This document shows, piece after piece, positions 6,813 to 16,122 of a stretch of 64,000 bases of DNA; within the stretch, counting starts at the first letter, position 1, and the number at the start of each line of letters is the position of its first letter. Below the pieces are notes generated by a model. It was given only the letters and a program-made list of their open reading frames with translations, did no database searches and was not told the DNA's origin. The stretch is from JAKFDI01 sp044508835. GTDB lineage: Bacteria; Pseudomonadota; Gammaproteobacteria; Burkholderiales; Burkholderiaceae_C. The stretch spans positions 110,221 to 174,220 of the forward strand of contig JBIQHD010000007.1 in the NCBI GenBank assembly GCA_044508835.1. The letters run 5' to 3'. The position numbers and the translations under genes were made by a program.

Positions 6813-8654
6813 ATGCTTCTTCGCGCGCTGCTCGTCCATTGGGCCCTGCTCGCCTGCCTGGCGATCACGCCGGCGATGGCGCAGGAGGCGCCGTCGGCCT
6901 TCACGCTGACGCAGGCGCTCGCGGTCGAGAGCGACGCGCTGCGCTTCCCCGCGGACGCCGCCGCCGTCCCGACGACGCTGCCCGACGACTGGGCGCACAG
7001 CCGCCCGCGCCACGACGGCAGCGTGTGGTACCGGCTGCGCTTCGACCTGCCCGCCGGGGAAGACGGCGCCGAGCTGATGGCGCTGTACATCGAGCGCGCC
7101 TGCACCAACGTCGAGGTGCTGCTCAACGGCGAGCGCATCTTCAGCGGCGGGCGCATGCGCGAGCCGGTGACGCGCAACTGCCAGCGGCCGCAGCTCGTCA
7201 CGCTGCCGCCGGCGCTGCTGCAGGCGCAGGCCAACGTGCTCGACCTGCGCGTGGTCGGCACCTCGCTGTGGCACGTGGCCTCGCGCCAGCGCGCCGGCGG
7301 GCTGTCGGCGCTGCGCATCGGCCCGCAGGCCGAGCTGGCGCCGGTCCACGCCGCGCGGCACTTCTGGCAGGTGGGCACGGTGCAGGCCGCCGCGCTGGTG
7401 CTGATGGTGTTCGGCCTGCTCATGCTCGGCCTGTACCGCACCAACCGCGGCGAGGTGTACCTCGGCTACTTCGGCGCGCTGCTGGTGTGCTGGTCGCTGC
7501 TGTCGGTGCGCGTGTGGTGGCGCGACATCGCCCTCGACTCGGACACCGTGGAGTTCCTCGTGTGCACGGCCTTCCCGGTCGCCGTCGCCTTCGCGGTGCA
7601 GTTCCTGCTGAGCTACGCCGGGCTGCGCTCGCGCATGATCGAGACGGCGCTGGCCGCGCAGTGCGTGCTGATGCCGCTCGGGCTGCTGATCGCCGGGCCG
7701 TCGCGGGTGTACCCGACGGCCGGCGCCTGGTTCGTGCTGCTGGCGCTCGAGTTGGCGGCCGCCATGGCGCTGTACCTGGTGGTCACCCGGCGCACGCGGC
7801 GGCGCGACTTCTGGCCGATGCTCTTCATCCTCGGCGGCACGCTCGTGCTGGTGCTGATCGAGCTGGCGATGCAGCAGGGGATGGTCGTGCCGTCGAGCCT
7901 GGACATGCTGAACGTCGCCCTGCCGCTGATGCTTCTGGCCATCGGCGCGCGCCTGCTGCAGCTCTTCGCCCACGCGCTCGAGGCCGCCGAGGCCGGCCGC
8001 CGCACCCTGGAGACCCGCGTCAAGCAGGCCACGGCCGAGATCGAGCGCAGCTTCGCCGAGATGTCGGAGATGCGCATCGAGCAGGTGACGCAGGCCGAGC
8101 GCAAGCGCATCGCCGCCGACCTGCACGACGACCTCGGCGCCAAGCTGCTGACCATCGTGCACACCAGCGAGAGCGAGCGCATCTCCACGCTCGCGCGCGA
8201 GGCGCTGGAGGAGATGCGCCTGTCGGTGCGCGGCCTGAGCGGGCGCCCGGTGCGGCTGGCCGACGCCCTGGCCGACTGGCGCGCCGAGACCGTCTCGCGC
8301 CTGGGGCAGGCCAACATCGAGGCCGAGTGGCGCGGCCCGGCCGAGGAGATCGAGCAGCTGCTGCCGGCGCGCACCTTCGTGCAGACCACGCGCGTGCTGC
8401 GCGAGGCGGTGAGCAACATCATCAAGCACAGCGGCGCCTCGCACTGCACCGTCAGCGCGCACGTGAGCGCGCGCGAGTTCGGCGTGACCGTGCAGGACAA
8501 CGGCGGCGGCATCCCGCTGGAGCTCGACGGCCGCCTCGACCGCGGCCACGGCATGGCCAGCATGAAGCACCGCGCCAAGCAGCTGCAGGGCCAGTGCCTC
8601 GTCGAGTCGGCCCCCGGCTACGGCACCGTGATAAGGCTCACGCTGCCCCTCTGA
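6813..8654 (+). CDS. membrane sensor histidine kinase, NarL/DegS type (HisKA_3)
   Basis: 613 residues. A signal peptide (cleavage likely after MAQ, near residue 23) leads to a periplasmic beta-rich domain (about 30-180) resembling 7TMR-DISM ligand-binding modules. About seven membrane helices follow (185-385), then a coiled coil and a HisKA_3 dimerisation domain with phospho-His in DLHDDLG. The HATPase ends the protein (REAVSNIIKHS, DNGGGIP, GHGMASMKHR). It phosphorylates a LuxR/NarL-type regulator, almost surely the one encoded 76 bases downstream. The ligand is unknown; carbohydrate-like molecules are common for this sensor fold. It is divergent from phoH. Confidence 0.88.
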   Translation: MLLRALLVHWALLACLAITPAMAQEAPSAFTLTQALAVESDALRFPADAAAVPTTLPDDWAHSRPRHDGSVWYRLRFDLPAGEDGAELMALYIERACTNVEVLLNGERIFSGGRMREPVTRNCQRPQLVTLPPALLQAQANVLDLRVVGTSLWHVASRQRAGGLSALRIGPQAELAPVHAARHFWQVGTVQAAALVLMVFGLLMLGLYRTNRGEVYLGYFGALLVCWSLLSVRVWWRDIALDSDTVEFLVCTAFPVAVAFAVQFLLSYAGLRSRMIETALAAQCVLMPLGLLIAGPSRVYPTAGAWFVLLALELAAAMALYLVVTRRTRRRDFWPMLFILGGTLVLVLIELAMQQGMVVPSSLDMLNVALPLMLLAIGARLLQLFAHALEAAEAGRRTLETRVKQATAEIERSFAEMSEMRIEQVTQAERKRIAADLHDDLGAKLLTIVHTSESERISTLAREALEEMRLSVRGLSGRPVRLADALADWRAETVSRLGQANIEAEWRGPAEEIEQLLPARTFVQTTRVLREAVSNIIKHSGASHCTVSAHVSAREFGVTVQDNGGGIPLELDGRLDRGHGMASMKHRAKQLQGQCLVESAPGYGTVIRLTLPL

Positions 8655-8730
8655 TCCGGCACCGCAGCGTGCGCACACGTCGTTTCCGGAAGTTACGATC
8701 AGCGGGTCATCCGCTTCATCGGCCCCGGCC

Positions 8731-9381
8731 ATGACGAACATCCTGCTCCTCGAAGACCTGCCCGAGATCCGCGCCTGGATGAAGGCGCTGGTGCTCCAGG
8801 TCTTTCCGCAATCGCTGATCTCGGAAGCCGCGCGGGTGCACGACGCGCGCGAGCTGATCACGGCGGTGCGCTTCGACCTCGCGCTGGTGGACCTGGGCCT
8901 GCCCGACGGCTCCGGCGTCGACGTGGTGGCGGCGCTGCGCGAGTCGCAGCCCGAGGCGCAGTCGGTGGTGGTGACCATCCACGACGACGACGACCACCTC
9001 TTTCCCGCGCTGCAGGCCGGCGCCTTCGGCTACCTGCTCAAGGAGCAGCCGCGCGACCAGATCGCCGAACAGCTCAAGCGCATGAGCCAGGGCGAGCCGC
9101 CGCTGTCGCCGTCGATCGCGCGGCGGGTGCTGGCGCACTTCGCGGCGCAGAACTCGTGGTCGCGGCCGCAGAACCTGCCGCACGTCTCGCTCACCGAGCG
9201 CGAGAACGAGGTGCTGCTGCGCGTGGCCAAGGGCTTCACGCTGCCGGAGATCGGCGTGCAGCTGAACCTTTCGCGCCACACCATCGCCGACTACGTCAAG
9301 CAGATCTACCGCAAGCTGAACGTCAGCTCGCGCGCCGAGGCTGCGCTGGAAGCGCAGCGCCTGGGCCTCTTCCGCCGCTGA
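8731..9381 (+). CDS. two-component response regulator, NarL/FixJ (LuxR-HTH) family
   Basis: 216 residues. The receiver domain (1-120) has Glu8/Asp9, phospho-acceptor Asp54 in LVDLGLPDG, Thr in VVVTIHDDDD and Lys in YLLKEQP. The GerE-type HTH (about 148-210) reads LTERENEVLLRVAKGFT and LNLSRHTIADYVKQIYRKL. It is a DNA-binding output protein for the kinase gene immediately upstream. All catalytic receiver residues are present, so it should be phosphorylatable. A run of Asp residues (HDDDDH) after the switch Thr is unusual but should not affect function. Confidence 0.9.
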   Translation: MTNILLLEDLPEIRAWMKALVLQVFPQSLISEAARVHDARELITAVRFDLALVDLGLPDGSGVDVVAALRESQPEAQSVVVTIHDDDDHLFPALQAGAFGYLLKEQPRDQIAEQLKRMSQGEPPLSPSIARRVLAHFAAQNSWSRPQNLPHVSLTERENEVLLRVAKGFTLPEIGVQLNLSRHTIADYVKQIYRKLNVSSRAEAALEAQRLGLFRR

Positions 9382-9414
9382 TCGGCGCAGTGGCCGGGCC
9401 GTAACATCCCGGCC

Positions 9415-9987
9415 ATGATCGGACGACTCACCGGCACCCTGGCGGAGAAATCCCCGCCGCAGCTGCTCATCGACTGCCACGGCGTCGGCTACGAGGTCGA
9501 CGTGCCGATGAGCACCTTCTACAACCTGCCGGGCCTGGGCGAGCGCGTCACGCTGCTCACCCATTTCGTGGTGCGCGAGGACGCGCAGGTGCTGTTCGGC
9601 TTTCTCACGCACGACGAGCGCGCGGCCTTCCGCCAGCTCGTGAAGATCTCGGGCGTGGGGCCGCGCACGGCGCTGGCCATCCTGTCGGGCCTGAGCGTCG
9701 CCGAGCTCGCGCAGGCGGTCAGCCTGCAGGAAAGCGGGCGCCTCGTGAAGGTGCCCGGCATCGGCAAGAAGACCGCCGAGCGGCTGCTGCTGGAGCTCAG
9801 AGGCAAGCTGAGCGACGCCGTCGCCCGCCCCGCCGCGGCGGCGAACGACGCGCAGGCCGACATCCTGCAGGCGCTGGTGGCGCTCGGCTACAGCGACCGC
9901 GAGGCCGCCGCCGCGCTCAAGACCCTGCCGCCCGACGCGGGCGTGAGCGAGGGCATCAAGCACGCGCTCAAGTCGCTGGCGCGCTGA
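9415..9987 (+). CDS. ruvA: Holliday junction branch migration protein RuvA
   Basis: 190 residues, normal length. Domain I is an OB fold (MIGRLTGTL..., residues 1-62). Domain II has the two helix-hairpin-helix motifs (ISGVGPRTALAILSGL near 78, VPGIGKKTAERLLLEL near 113). Domain III at the C terminus (DILQALVALGYSDREAAAAL) contacts RuvB. RuvA tetramers bind four-way junctions and load RuvB. Unusually, ruvB is not the next gene: two minus-strand copper-related genes lie between them. Confidence 0.97.
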   Translation: MIGRLTGTLAEKSPPQLLIDCHGVGYEVDVPMSTFYNLPGLGERVTLLTHFVVREDAQVLFGFLTHDERAAFRQLVKISGVGPRTALAILSGLSVAELAQAVSLQESGRLVKVPGIGKKTAERLLLELRGKLSDAVARPAAAANDAQADILQALVALGYSDREAAAALKTLPPDAGVSEGIKHALKSLAR

Positions 9988-9999
9988 GGCGCCGGGCGC

Positions 10000-10479
10000 T
10001 CAGTGCTTGTGATGCGCCGCCGGCTGGGCGGCCGCCTTCTCCACCACCACCTCGACGGCCACCTCGCCGGCCTTCTCGAACCGGAGCGTCATCGGGAAGC
10101 GCTCACCCTCCTTCAGTGGCGCCTTCAGGCCGACGAACATGATGTGCAGGCCGCCCGGCCTGAGCTCGACGGTCTGGCCGGCGGGCACGTCGATGGCGTC
10201 GACCTGGCGCATGCGCATCACGTCGCCTTCCATCTTCATGACGTGCAGTTCGACCGCGGTGGACACGTCCGCGGCGGCCGACAGCAGGCGGTCGGCGTCG
10301 CCCTTGTTCGTGAGCTTCAGGAAGCCGCCGCCGGTGGGCTGGCCGGGCGCCGTGGCGCGCGCGTACGGGTGGCCGATGTCGATGGCGCCGATCTTGTAGC
10401 CGTGGGCGTGCACCGCCGCCGAGGCGGCAGCGACCACGAGGGCGGCGAACAGGCGTTGCAGGGAGATCATGGGAAGCAT
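10000..10479 (-). CDS. periplasmic copper chaperone, PCu(A)C family
   Basis: 159 residues with a cleavable signal peptide (ALVVAAASAAVHA). The Cu(I)-binding motif H-x-M ... M ... H-x-M is present as LHVMKM, a downstream Met, and LHIMFVG. The family delivers copper to the CuA site of cytochrome oxidase. A histidine tail (HHKH) may add metal binding. Two ATG codons, at 10479 and 10470, could both start it; the first is listed. It lies 97 bases behind the DUF2946 gene on the same strand, a frequent pairing in copper-handling loci. Confidence 0.9.
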   Translation of the reverse strand: MLPMISLQRLFAALVVAAASAAVHAHGYKIGAIDIGHPYARATAPGQPTGGGFLKLTNKGDADRLLSAAADVSTAVELHVMKMEGDVMRMRQVDAIDVPAGQTVELRPGGLHIMFVGLKAPLKEGERFPMTLRFEKAGEVAVEVVVEKAAAQPAAHHKH

Positions 10480-10576
10480 CCTTCGGGAAAAGCGTGGGGC
10501 GGCCGGGAGGCGCGCGCGATCGAGGCGGAACGCACCGGCATGCGCGAGCGTGTCGCGGGCCGGCGCGGGTGTCGGA

Positions 10577-10954
10577 TCAGATCGACCGGGGCGGGGCGCG
10601 CGGCTGCGCCCGGGTCCACGCGAAGAGCGGGTGCGGGGCGTGGAGGAAGGCCCGCGGCAGCGCCTGGCCGCCCGGCGCCGCGGCCGGCACGCCGGCCTGC
10701 GCGGGCGGCAGGCCGGGCGCGTGGGCCGTCTGCGTGCACAGCGGGCAGTGCTCCAGGTGCAGCACCGCGCCGGATTCGTCGCCGCCGGCGGGTGACGGCG
10801 CGTCCAGGCCGAGCGTGGAGCAGATCTCCGAGCCCGGCTCCGGCGCGGAGCCGGCGGCCAGCGCGTGCGACACGCTCGGCGCCAGCGCCAGCGCCGCCAT
10901 CGCCCACAGGGCGATCCAGCTGAACAGGCGAAGGCGGCGGCGCAGTGGAAGCAC
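10577..10954 (-). CDS. DUF2946 family secreted protein
   Basis: 125 residues starting at GTG 10954 (LPLRRRLRLFSW). A hydrophobic signal segment (about 10-32) is followed by a CSTLG and a CPLC cysteine motif near residues 45-72 and a Pro/Ala-rich tail. DUF2946 proteins are small exported proteins that often accompany copper chaperones and TonB receptors; a metal role is inferred from this. It overlaps nothing and probably shares a transcript with the copper chaperone downstream. Confidence 0.7.
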   Translation of the reverse strand: MLPLRRRLRLFSWIALWAMAALALAPSVSHALAAGSAPEPGSEICSTLGLDAPSPAGGDESGAVLHLEHCPLCTQTAHAPGLPPAQAGVPAAAPGGQALPRAFLHAPHPLFAWTRAQPRAPPRSI

Positions 10955-11018
10955 GGACGCCAGTCTAGCAACGCCCCGGCGGCGCGGACGCCGGGCGGCG
11001 CGTCTCCATAATGAGCCC

Positions 11019-12074
<1,056 letters not shown>

Positions 12075-12162
12075 CCCACCCCCTACGCGCTTCGCGCGCC
12101 CCCTCAAGGGGGCAACGCCGGCGGACCGGCAAAGCCGGCTCCGCGGCATTCGCTTGATCGTC
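12075..12162 (+). repeat. interspersed palindromic repeat, copy B (after ruvB)
   Basis: Begins directly after the ruvB TGA with CCCACCCCCTACGCGC, continues with a CGCGC-TTC-GCGCG hairpin, CCCCCTCAAGGGGG, and CCGGCAAAGCCGG, and ends GCATTCGCTTGATCG. It is the same element as copies A, C and D. Three short GC hairpins in a row could block transcription or protect the 3' end of the message. It sits in the gap between convergent genes. Confidence 0.85.
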
Positions 12163-12183
12163 GGATCGCAACTCAGTGCGAGG

Positions 12184-13281
12184 TCATGCCGAAACCTGCC
12201 GCCCGGTCACGGCCGCCGCACGCGGCGTGCACACCGCGCCGACCGCCCACAGCCCCGCCACGATGGCCGCGGCCGCGCCCGCCTGCTGCGCCAGGCTGAG
12301 CGTGTGGGCGTTCCATAGCAGCGCCGCGGTGGCGGCGAGCAGCCCCGCGAAAAGCAGGCCCGCCGTCCATGCCGCGGCGCGGCCGATCGGCGGGTCGTAG
12401 CGCTGCACGGCGCGCAGGTCGAAGGCCGGCTTGGGAAAGCGCGCCGCCACGTCGGCCGGGCGCCAGCCGGGCGGCATGACCCACACGCGCAGCTTGTCGA
12501 TCCAGCGCCCGGCGTGCCATGCATCGTGCGCGAGGTCGGCATAGACCTGCAGGTTGGCCCACAGCGGGTTCCAGCTGCGCAGCGGGCTGCGCGTGCCGTA
12601 GACGCAGGGCTCGGCGTCGTCCTCGGGCTCGAAGCTGCCGAAGAGCCGGTCCCAGACGATGAGGATGCCGCCGTAGTTGCGGTCGAGGTACCTGTCGTTC
12701 ACCGCGTGGTGCACGCGGTGGTTGCTGGGCGCGCAGAACCAGCGGTCGAACCAGCCGAGGCGGCCGATCTGCTGCGTGTGCACCCAGTACTGGTAGAGCA
12801 GGTCGATGAGCGCGACGATGCCGAAGACCAGCGGCGGGAAGCCCAGCACCGCCATCGGCAGGTAGAAGAGCCAGCCGAACAGGAAGCCGCTGCTCGTCTG
12901 GCGCAGCGCGGTGGAGAGGTTGTAGTCCTCGCTCTGGTGGTGCACCGCATGCGCGGCCCAGAGCACCGCCACCGTGTGGCCGAGGCGGTGGTGCCAGTAG
13001 TAGCACAGGTCGTAGAGCACCAGGCCCGCCACCCACACCCACCAGGCGTCGGCCGGCAGCCGCACGAGCGCCACGTGCTGGTGCACGACGGTGTAGATGC
13101 CGGCCGTCATCAGCACGGTGAACACGCCGACGATCTGGCTCATGATGCCCAGGCCGATGCTGTTCAGCGCGTCGCTCAGGCGGTAGGTGTTGCGCCCGCG
13201 CTTCAGGCCGACGAGGAGCTCGACGCCGATCAGCAGCAGGAAGATCGGGGTGGCGAGAACGATGATCTGGGGGCCGGTCAT
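12184..13281 (-). CDS. sterol desaturase / fatty acid hydroxylase superfamily protein
   Basis: 365-residue integral membrane di-iron protein. The histidine boxes of the superfamily are complete: HHRLGH near residue 97, HAVHH near 110, and HRVHH near 188. About four helices lie in the N-terminal half; a C-terminal extension (about 290-365) adds two or three more. The family uses O2 to hydroxylate or desaturate lipids. The substrate is unknown and no sterol pathway is visible in the window. It is transcribed away from the D-threonine aldolase group, whose stop lies 63 bases beyond its start. Confidence 0.88.
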   Translation of the reverse strand: MTGPQIIVLATPIFLLLIGVELLVGLKRGRNTYRLSDALNSIGLGIMSQIVGVFTVLMTAGIYTVVHQHVALVRLPADAWWVWVAGLVLYDLCYYWHHRLGHTVAVLWAAHAVHHQSEDYNLSTALRQTSSGFLFGWLFYLPMAVLGFPPLVFGIVALIDLLYQYWVHTQQIGRLGWFDRWFCAPSNHRVHHAVNDRYLDRNYGGILIVWDRLFGSFEPEDDAEPCVYGTRSPLRSWNPLWANLQVYADLAHDAWHAGRWIDKLRVWVMPPGWRPADVAARFPKPAFDLRAVQRYDPPIGRAAAWTAGLLFAGLLAATAALLWNAHTLSLAQQAGAAAAIVAGLWAVGAVCTPRAAAVTGRQVSA

Positions 13282-13344
13282 GGCCGCATCATCGCGCCGA
13301 AGCCGCGGCGGCAGAAGCGGCGCTTTCCCGGAACCCCGCGGGCC

Positions 13345-14457
13345 TCAGCGCACGCCGCCGCGCGCGTCCACCGGCCAGACCGCCTCGACCCGGCCCTGCC
13401 CCAGGCCGCCGCGCACGGCGACGTAGTGGTCGTGCAGGTTGACCGTCGGGTCGCAGTGGCCGGGCACCAGCCACACGGTCTCGCCGAGCGCCGGCAGCTC
13501 GTCGCCCGCGCTGCGCAGGATGCCGTGCTCGTCGCCGCCGTTGGCGAACTCGAGCCGGCGCCGCCACACCTGCGGCAGGCCGGAGTCGATGGCATGCGAC
13601 TTGTGGCCGGCGTCCACCACCGCATGCGCCTGGCCGCGGCTCATCACCTGCGCCTTGACGAAGAGCGCCTGCTCGAAGGCCGGTGCGCCGCCGCCGAGGT
13701 CGTTGGCGGCGTAGTCGCGGTCCATGAAGACGTAGCTGCCGGGCTGGATCTCGCCGTGCACGCCGCCCGTGGCCTCGAAGGCGAAGCTGCCGGTGCCGCC
13801 GCCGGTGACGAGCGGGCAGTCGAGGCCGGCGGCCGTGACGCTGGCCTGGGCGGCGCGCGCCAGCGCCACGGCGTGCCGGATCGCCGCCTCGCGCTCGGCC
13901 ACGGCGCGCAGGTGCTGGGCCCGGCCATGGTAGGCCTGCAGCCCGGCGAAGCGCAGGCCGTGCGACACCACCTGCTGCGCCAGCGTGCCGGCGGCGGTGG
14001 GCGCCACGCCGCAGCGGCCGTGGCCGACGTCGACCTCCACGAACACGCCGAGCGAGGTGCCGGCCGCCTTCAGCGCGGTGGCCAGCCGCTCGATGCCGAG
14101 CGGGGAGTCGACCGCCACGGCGAGCGCCGCGCGCCCGGCCAGGGCCGCGAGCCGCGCCAGCTTGCGCTCGTCGACGATCTCGTTGCTGAGGTAGAGGTCG
14201 GCGATGCCGGCATCGGCCAGCGCCTCGGCCTCGCCGAGCTTCTGCACGCACACGCCCACGGCGCCGGCGGCCATCTGCAGCCGCGCGATGGCCGCGCTCT
14301 TGTGCGTCTTGGCATGCGGGCGCAGGCGCAGGCCGTGGCGCCGCGCGTAGTCGGCCATGCGCTCGATGTTGCGCTCCAGCGCGTCCAGGTCGACCACCAG
14401 CGCCGGCGTGTCGATCGTGCCGACCGCATCGCCCACGCTGGCCGGCACACCGCTCAC
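13345..14457 (-). CDS. D-threonine aldolase / D-serine dehydratase-like PLP enzyme
   Basis: 370 residues. Fold-type III PLP enzyme (alanine racemase-like N domain): the PLP lysine lies in LRPHAKTHKS near residue 50, with GGGTGS near 195. The C-terminal D-Ser-dehydratase-like domain has the metal-binding stretch PGHCDPTVNLHDHY near 335, where His and Asp hold Mn/Zn in D-threonine aldolase and D-3-hydroxyaspartate aldolase. It cleaves D-3-hydroxy amino acids to glycine and an aldehyde; the exact substrate is not clear. It starts at a GTG overlapping the upstream stop as GTGA, so translation is coupled. Confidence 0.85.
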   Translation of the reverse strand: MSGVPASVGDAVGTIDTPALVVDLDALERNIERMADYARRHGLRLRPHAKTHKSAAIARLQMAAGAVGVCVQKLGEAEALADAGIADLYLSNEIVDERKLARLAALAGRAALAVAVDSPLGIERLATALKAAGTSLGVFVEVDVGHGRCGVAPTAAGTLAQQVVSHGLRFAGLQAYHGRAQHLRAVAEREAAIRHAVALARAAQASVTAAGLDCPLVTGGGTGSFAFEATGGVHGEIQPGSYVFMDRDYAANDLGGGAPAFEQALFVKAQVMSRGQAHAVVDAGHKSHAIDSGLPQVWRRRLEFANGGDEHGILRSAGDELPALGETVWLVPGHCDPTVNLHDHYVAVRGGLGQGRVEAVWPVDARGGVR

Positions 14458-15119
14458 GTGGACGCCTCGTCCAGCACCGCGTCTTCGAGGTGCCGCGTGT
14501 CGCTCCAGCCGACGAGCGAGAAGCCCTCGCCGCTGTACAGCAGCCGGTTGATGCTGGCGTTGCCGAGCTGCCAGGTGCGGATCACGTCGAGCTCGATGCG
14601 GGTGGCGGCGCGGTACAGGCAGTCCAGCACGCCGCCGTGGGCGACCAGCAGGACGGTGCCGCCCGGATGCGCCGCGGCCAGCCGCGAGGCCGCCCCGACG
14701 CAGCGTGCGTGGAACTGCCGCAGCGACTCGCCGCCCTGCGGCGCGAAGTCGACGTCGCGCGCGCGCCAGCGTGCGCCCTCCTCGGGCCAGCGCACCTCGA
14801 TGCCGGTGTAGGTCTGGCCCTCGAAGCTGCCGAAGGCGCGCTCGCGCAGGCCGGCGTCGGCAGTCACCGCGTGGCCGCTCAGCGCCGCCACCGCCTGCGC
14901 GGTGTCGAAGGCGCGCGAGAGGTCGCTGGCGTAGATCGCGTCGAGCGTCTCGCCGGCCAGCGCCTGCGCCAGGCGCTGCGCCTGCCAGCGGCCGGTGGCG
15001 TTGAGCGGAATGTCGAGATGCCCCTGCATGCGCGAGTCGGCGTTCCACGCCGTCTCGCCGTGGCGCACGGCGATGATGCGCGTCGCCTCGGGCACGGCGC
15101 CGCCGTCCGCCGGGTTCAC
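14454..15119 (-). CDS. histidine phosphatase family protein (GpmB/CobC-like)
   Basis: 221 residues. Branch-1 histidine phosphatase: catalytic RHGET near residue 19, Arg in the segment YASDLSRAFDTAQ, Glu in LRERAFGSFEG, and the second His in LVAHGGVLD. Such enzymes are phosphatases of small phospho-compounds or cofactor-independent mutases; the length and motif spacing favour phosphatase. It starts at GTG overlapping the PEBP stop (GTGA) and its own stop overlaps the next start in the same way, making a tightly coupled three-gene operon. Confidence 0.88.
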   Translation of the reverse strand: MNPADGGAVPEATRIIAVRHGETAWNADSRMQGHLDIPLNATGRWQAQRLAQALAGETLDAIYASDLSRAFDTAQAVAALSGHAVTADAGLRERAFGSFEGQTYTGIEVRWPEEGARWRARDVDFAPQGGESLRQFHARCVGAASRLAAAHPGGTVLLVAHGGVLDCLYRAATRIELDVIRTWQLGNASINRLLYSGEGFSLVGWSDTRHLEDAVLDEAST

Positions 15120-15742
15120 TTCAGCAGCCGGCGGTTGAGCGTGTAGGTGCCCGAGTGCGTGGCCTCGGCCAGCACGTGCGGGTAGATGGCCTCGCGCAGC
15201 TGCTTGCCGTCGAACACGCCCTCGATCGGCGTGCGCGCCACCGACAGCGCGTAGACCGTGAACACGTAGTGGTGGATCAGCGAATCGTTGAAGGGGGGGA
15301 ACGGGCCGTCGTAGCCGAAGTACTGGCCGCCGTTGTCGGGGTCGCCGGCGAACCAGCCGGTGTAGTCGTTCAGGCCGTGGCGGGCGCCGTGCAGCGTGGC
15401 CGGGCCGCTCTTGCCGCGCGGGGTGAAGCCGCGGCAGAACTCGCCCTCGGAGATCTCGGACAGCGAGGCCGGCAGGTCCGTCATCACCCAGTGGAAGAAG
15501 TCGACGCGCGGCAGGTCGGCCGGCACCTCGCGGTCGGGCTTGTTCACGTCGTCGCCCTGGCTCGGCACGTCGAAGTCGTGGCAGATGAGCGCGAACGACT
15601 TCGTGCCCTCGGGCACCTCGCTCCAGGCGAGGTGCGGGTTCACGTTGTCCGAGAACGTCGGCCCGTCGGCGTCGAGCCGCCCGGCGGCGTACTTCGGCGG
15701 AATGGCTTCGCCGTTGACCCAGCTGTTGCTCCAGAGCTTCAC
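15116..15742 (-). CDS. YbhB/YbcL-family (PEBP, Raf kinase inhibitor-like) protein
   Basis: 208 residues of the phosphatidylethanolamine-binding protein superfamily. The ligand pocket motifs are recognisable: CHDFDVP near residue 54, FFHWVMTDLP near 82, and the Gly/Tyr-rich stretch GYDGPFPP near 143. No signal peptide, so it is cytosolic. The biochemical role of bacterial PEBP proteins is largely unknown. First gene of the coupled PEBP-phosphatase-aldolase group; the partners give no obvious common pathway. Confidence 0.88.
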   Translation of the reverse strand: MKLWSNSWVNGEAIPPKYAAGRLDADGPTFSDNVNPHLAWSEVPEGTKSFALICHDFDVPSQGDDVNKPDREVPADLPRVDFFHWVMTDLPASLSEISEGEFCRGFTPRGKSGPATLHGARHGLNDYTGWFAGDPDNGGQYFGYDGPFPPFNDSLIHHYVFTVYALSVARTPIEGVFDGKQLREAIYPHVLAEATHSGTYTLNRRLLK

Positions 15743-15807
15743 TGCTTCTTCTCCTTGCGATGTATGAATCCGCCGCTCATGCGATCAAGCGCGCAGGGGG
15801 TGGGCCA

Positions 15808-16122
15808 TCAAACACCCCAGACGATGTCGTTCCCTTCGGCATGAGAGCGCTTCATCATCTCGACCAGCGGCCAGACGCGCTGGCGCAGCGTGACGCCCGG
15901 GCCGGGCTTGCCTTCGGGCCCGCCCTTCTCGGCGGCCTGCCGGCGCAGCTCGTCGTCCTCGACCACGGCGCGCTCGATGGCGGCGATGGCGGCCGGCATG
16001 TCGGCCGCTTCGATGATGCCCTGGGCACCCGCCGACTTGCCGATGATGCCGAGCACCTCGTCGCCGTTGGCCTTCATCATGATGACGTCCCCGGCCGATT
16101 TGGACTTGAACTTGTAGATCAT
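15808..16122 (-). CDS. DUF1840 domain-containing protein
   Basis: 104-residue soluble protein starting MIYKFKSKSAGDVIMM, the usual start of this small betaproteobacterial family of unknown function. Met- and Glu-rich helices fill the middle, and the end is WPLVEMMKRSH...NDIVWGV. The ATG overlaps the cfa stop as ATGA, so it is translated as the second gene of a cfa operon. Confidence 0.85.
   Translation of the reverse strand: MIYKFKSKSAGDVIMMKANGDEVLGIIGKSAGAQGIIEAADMPAAIAAIERAVVEDDELRRQAAEKGGPEGKPGPGVTLRQRVWPLVEMMKRSHAEGNDIVWGV

Noticed and set aside
5196..8978. 1,260-codon minus-strand frame that contains ybeY
   Set aside because: Only its last 147 codons are ybeY; the remainder is antisense or out of frame with phoH and the kinase gene. 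Not a fusion protein.
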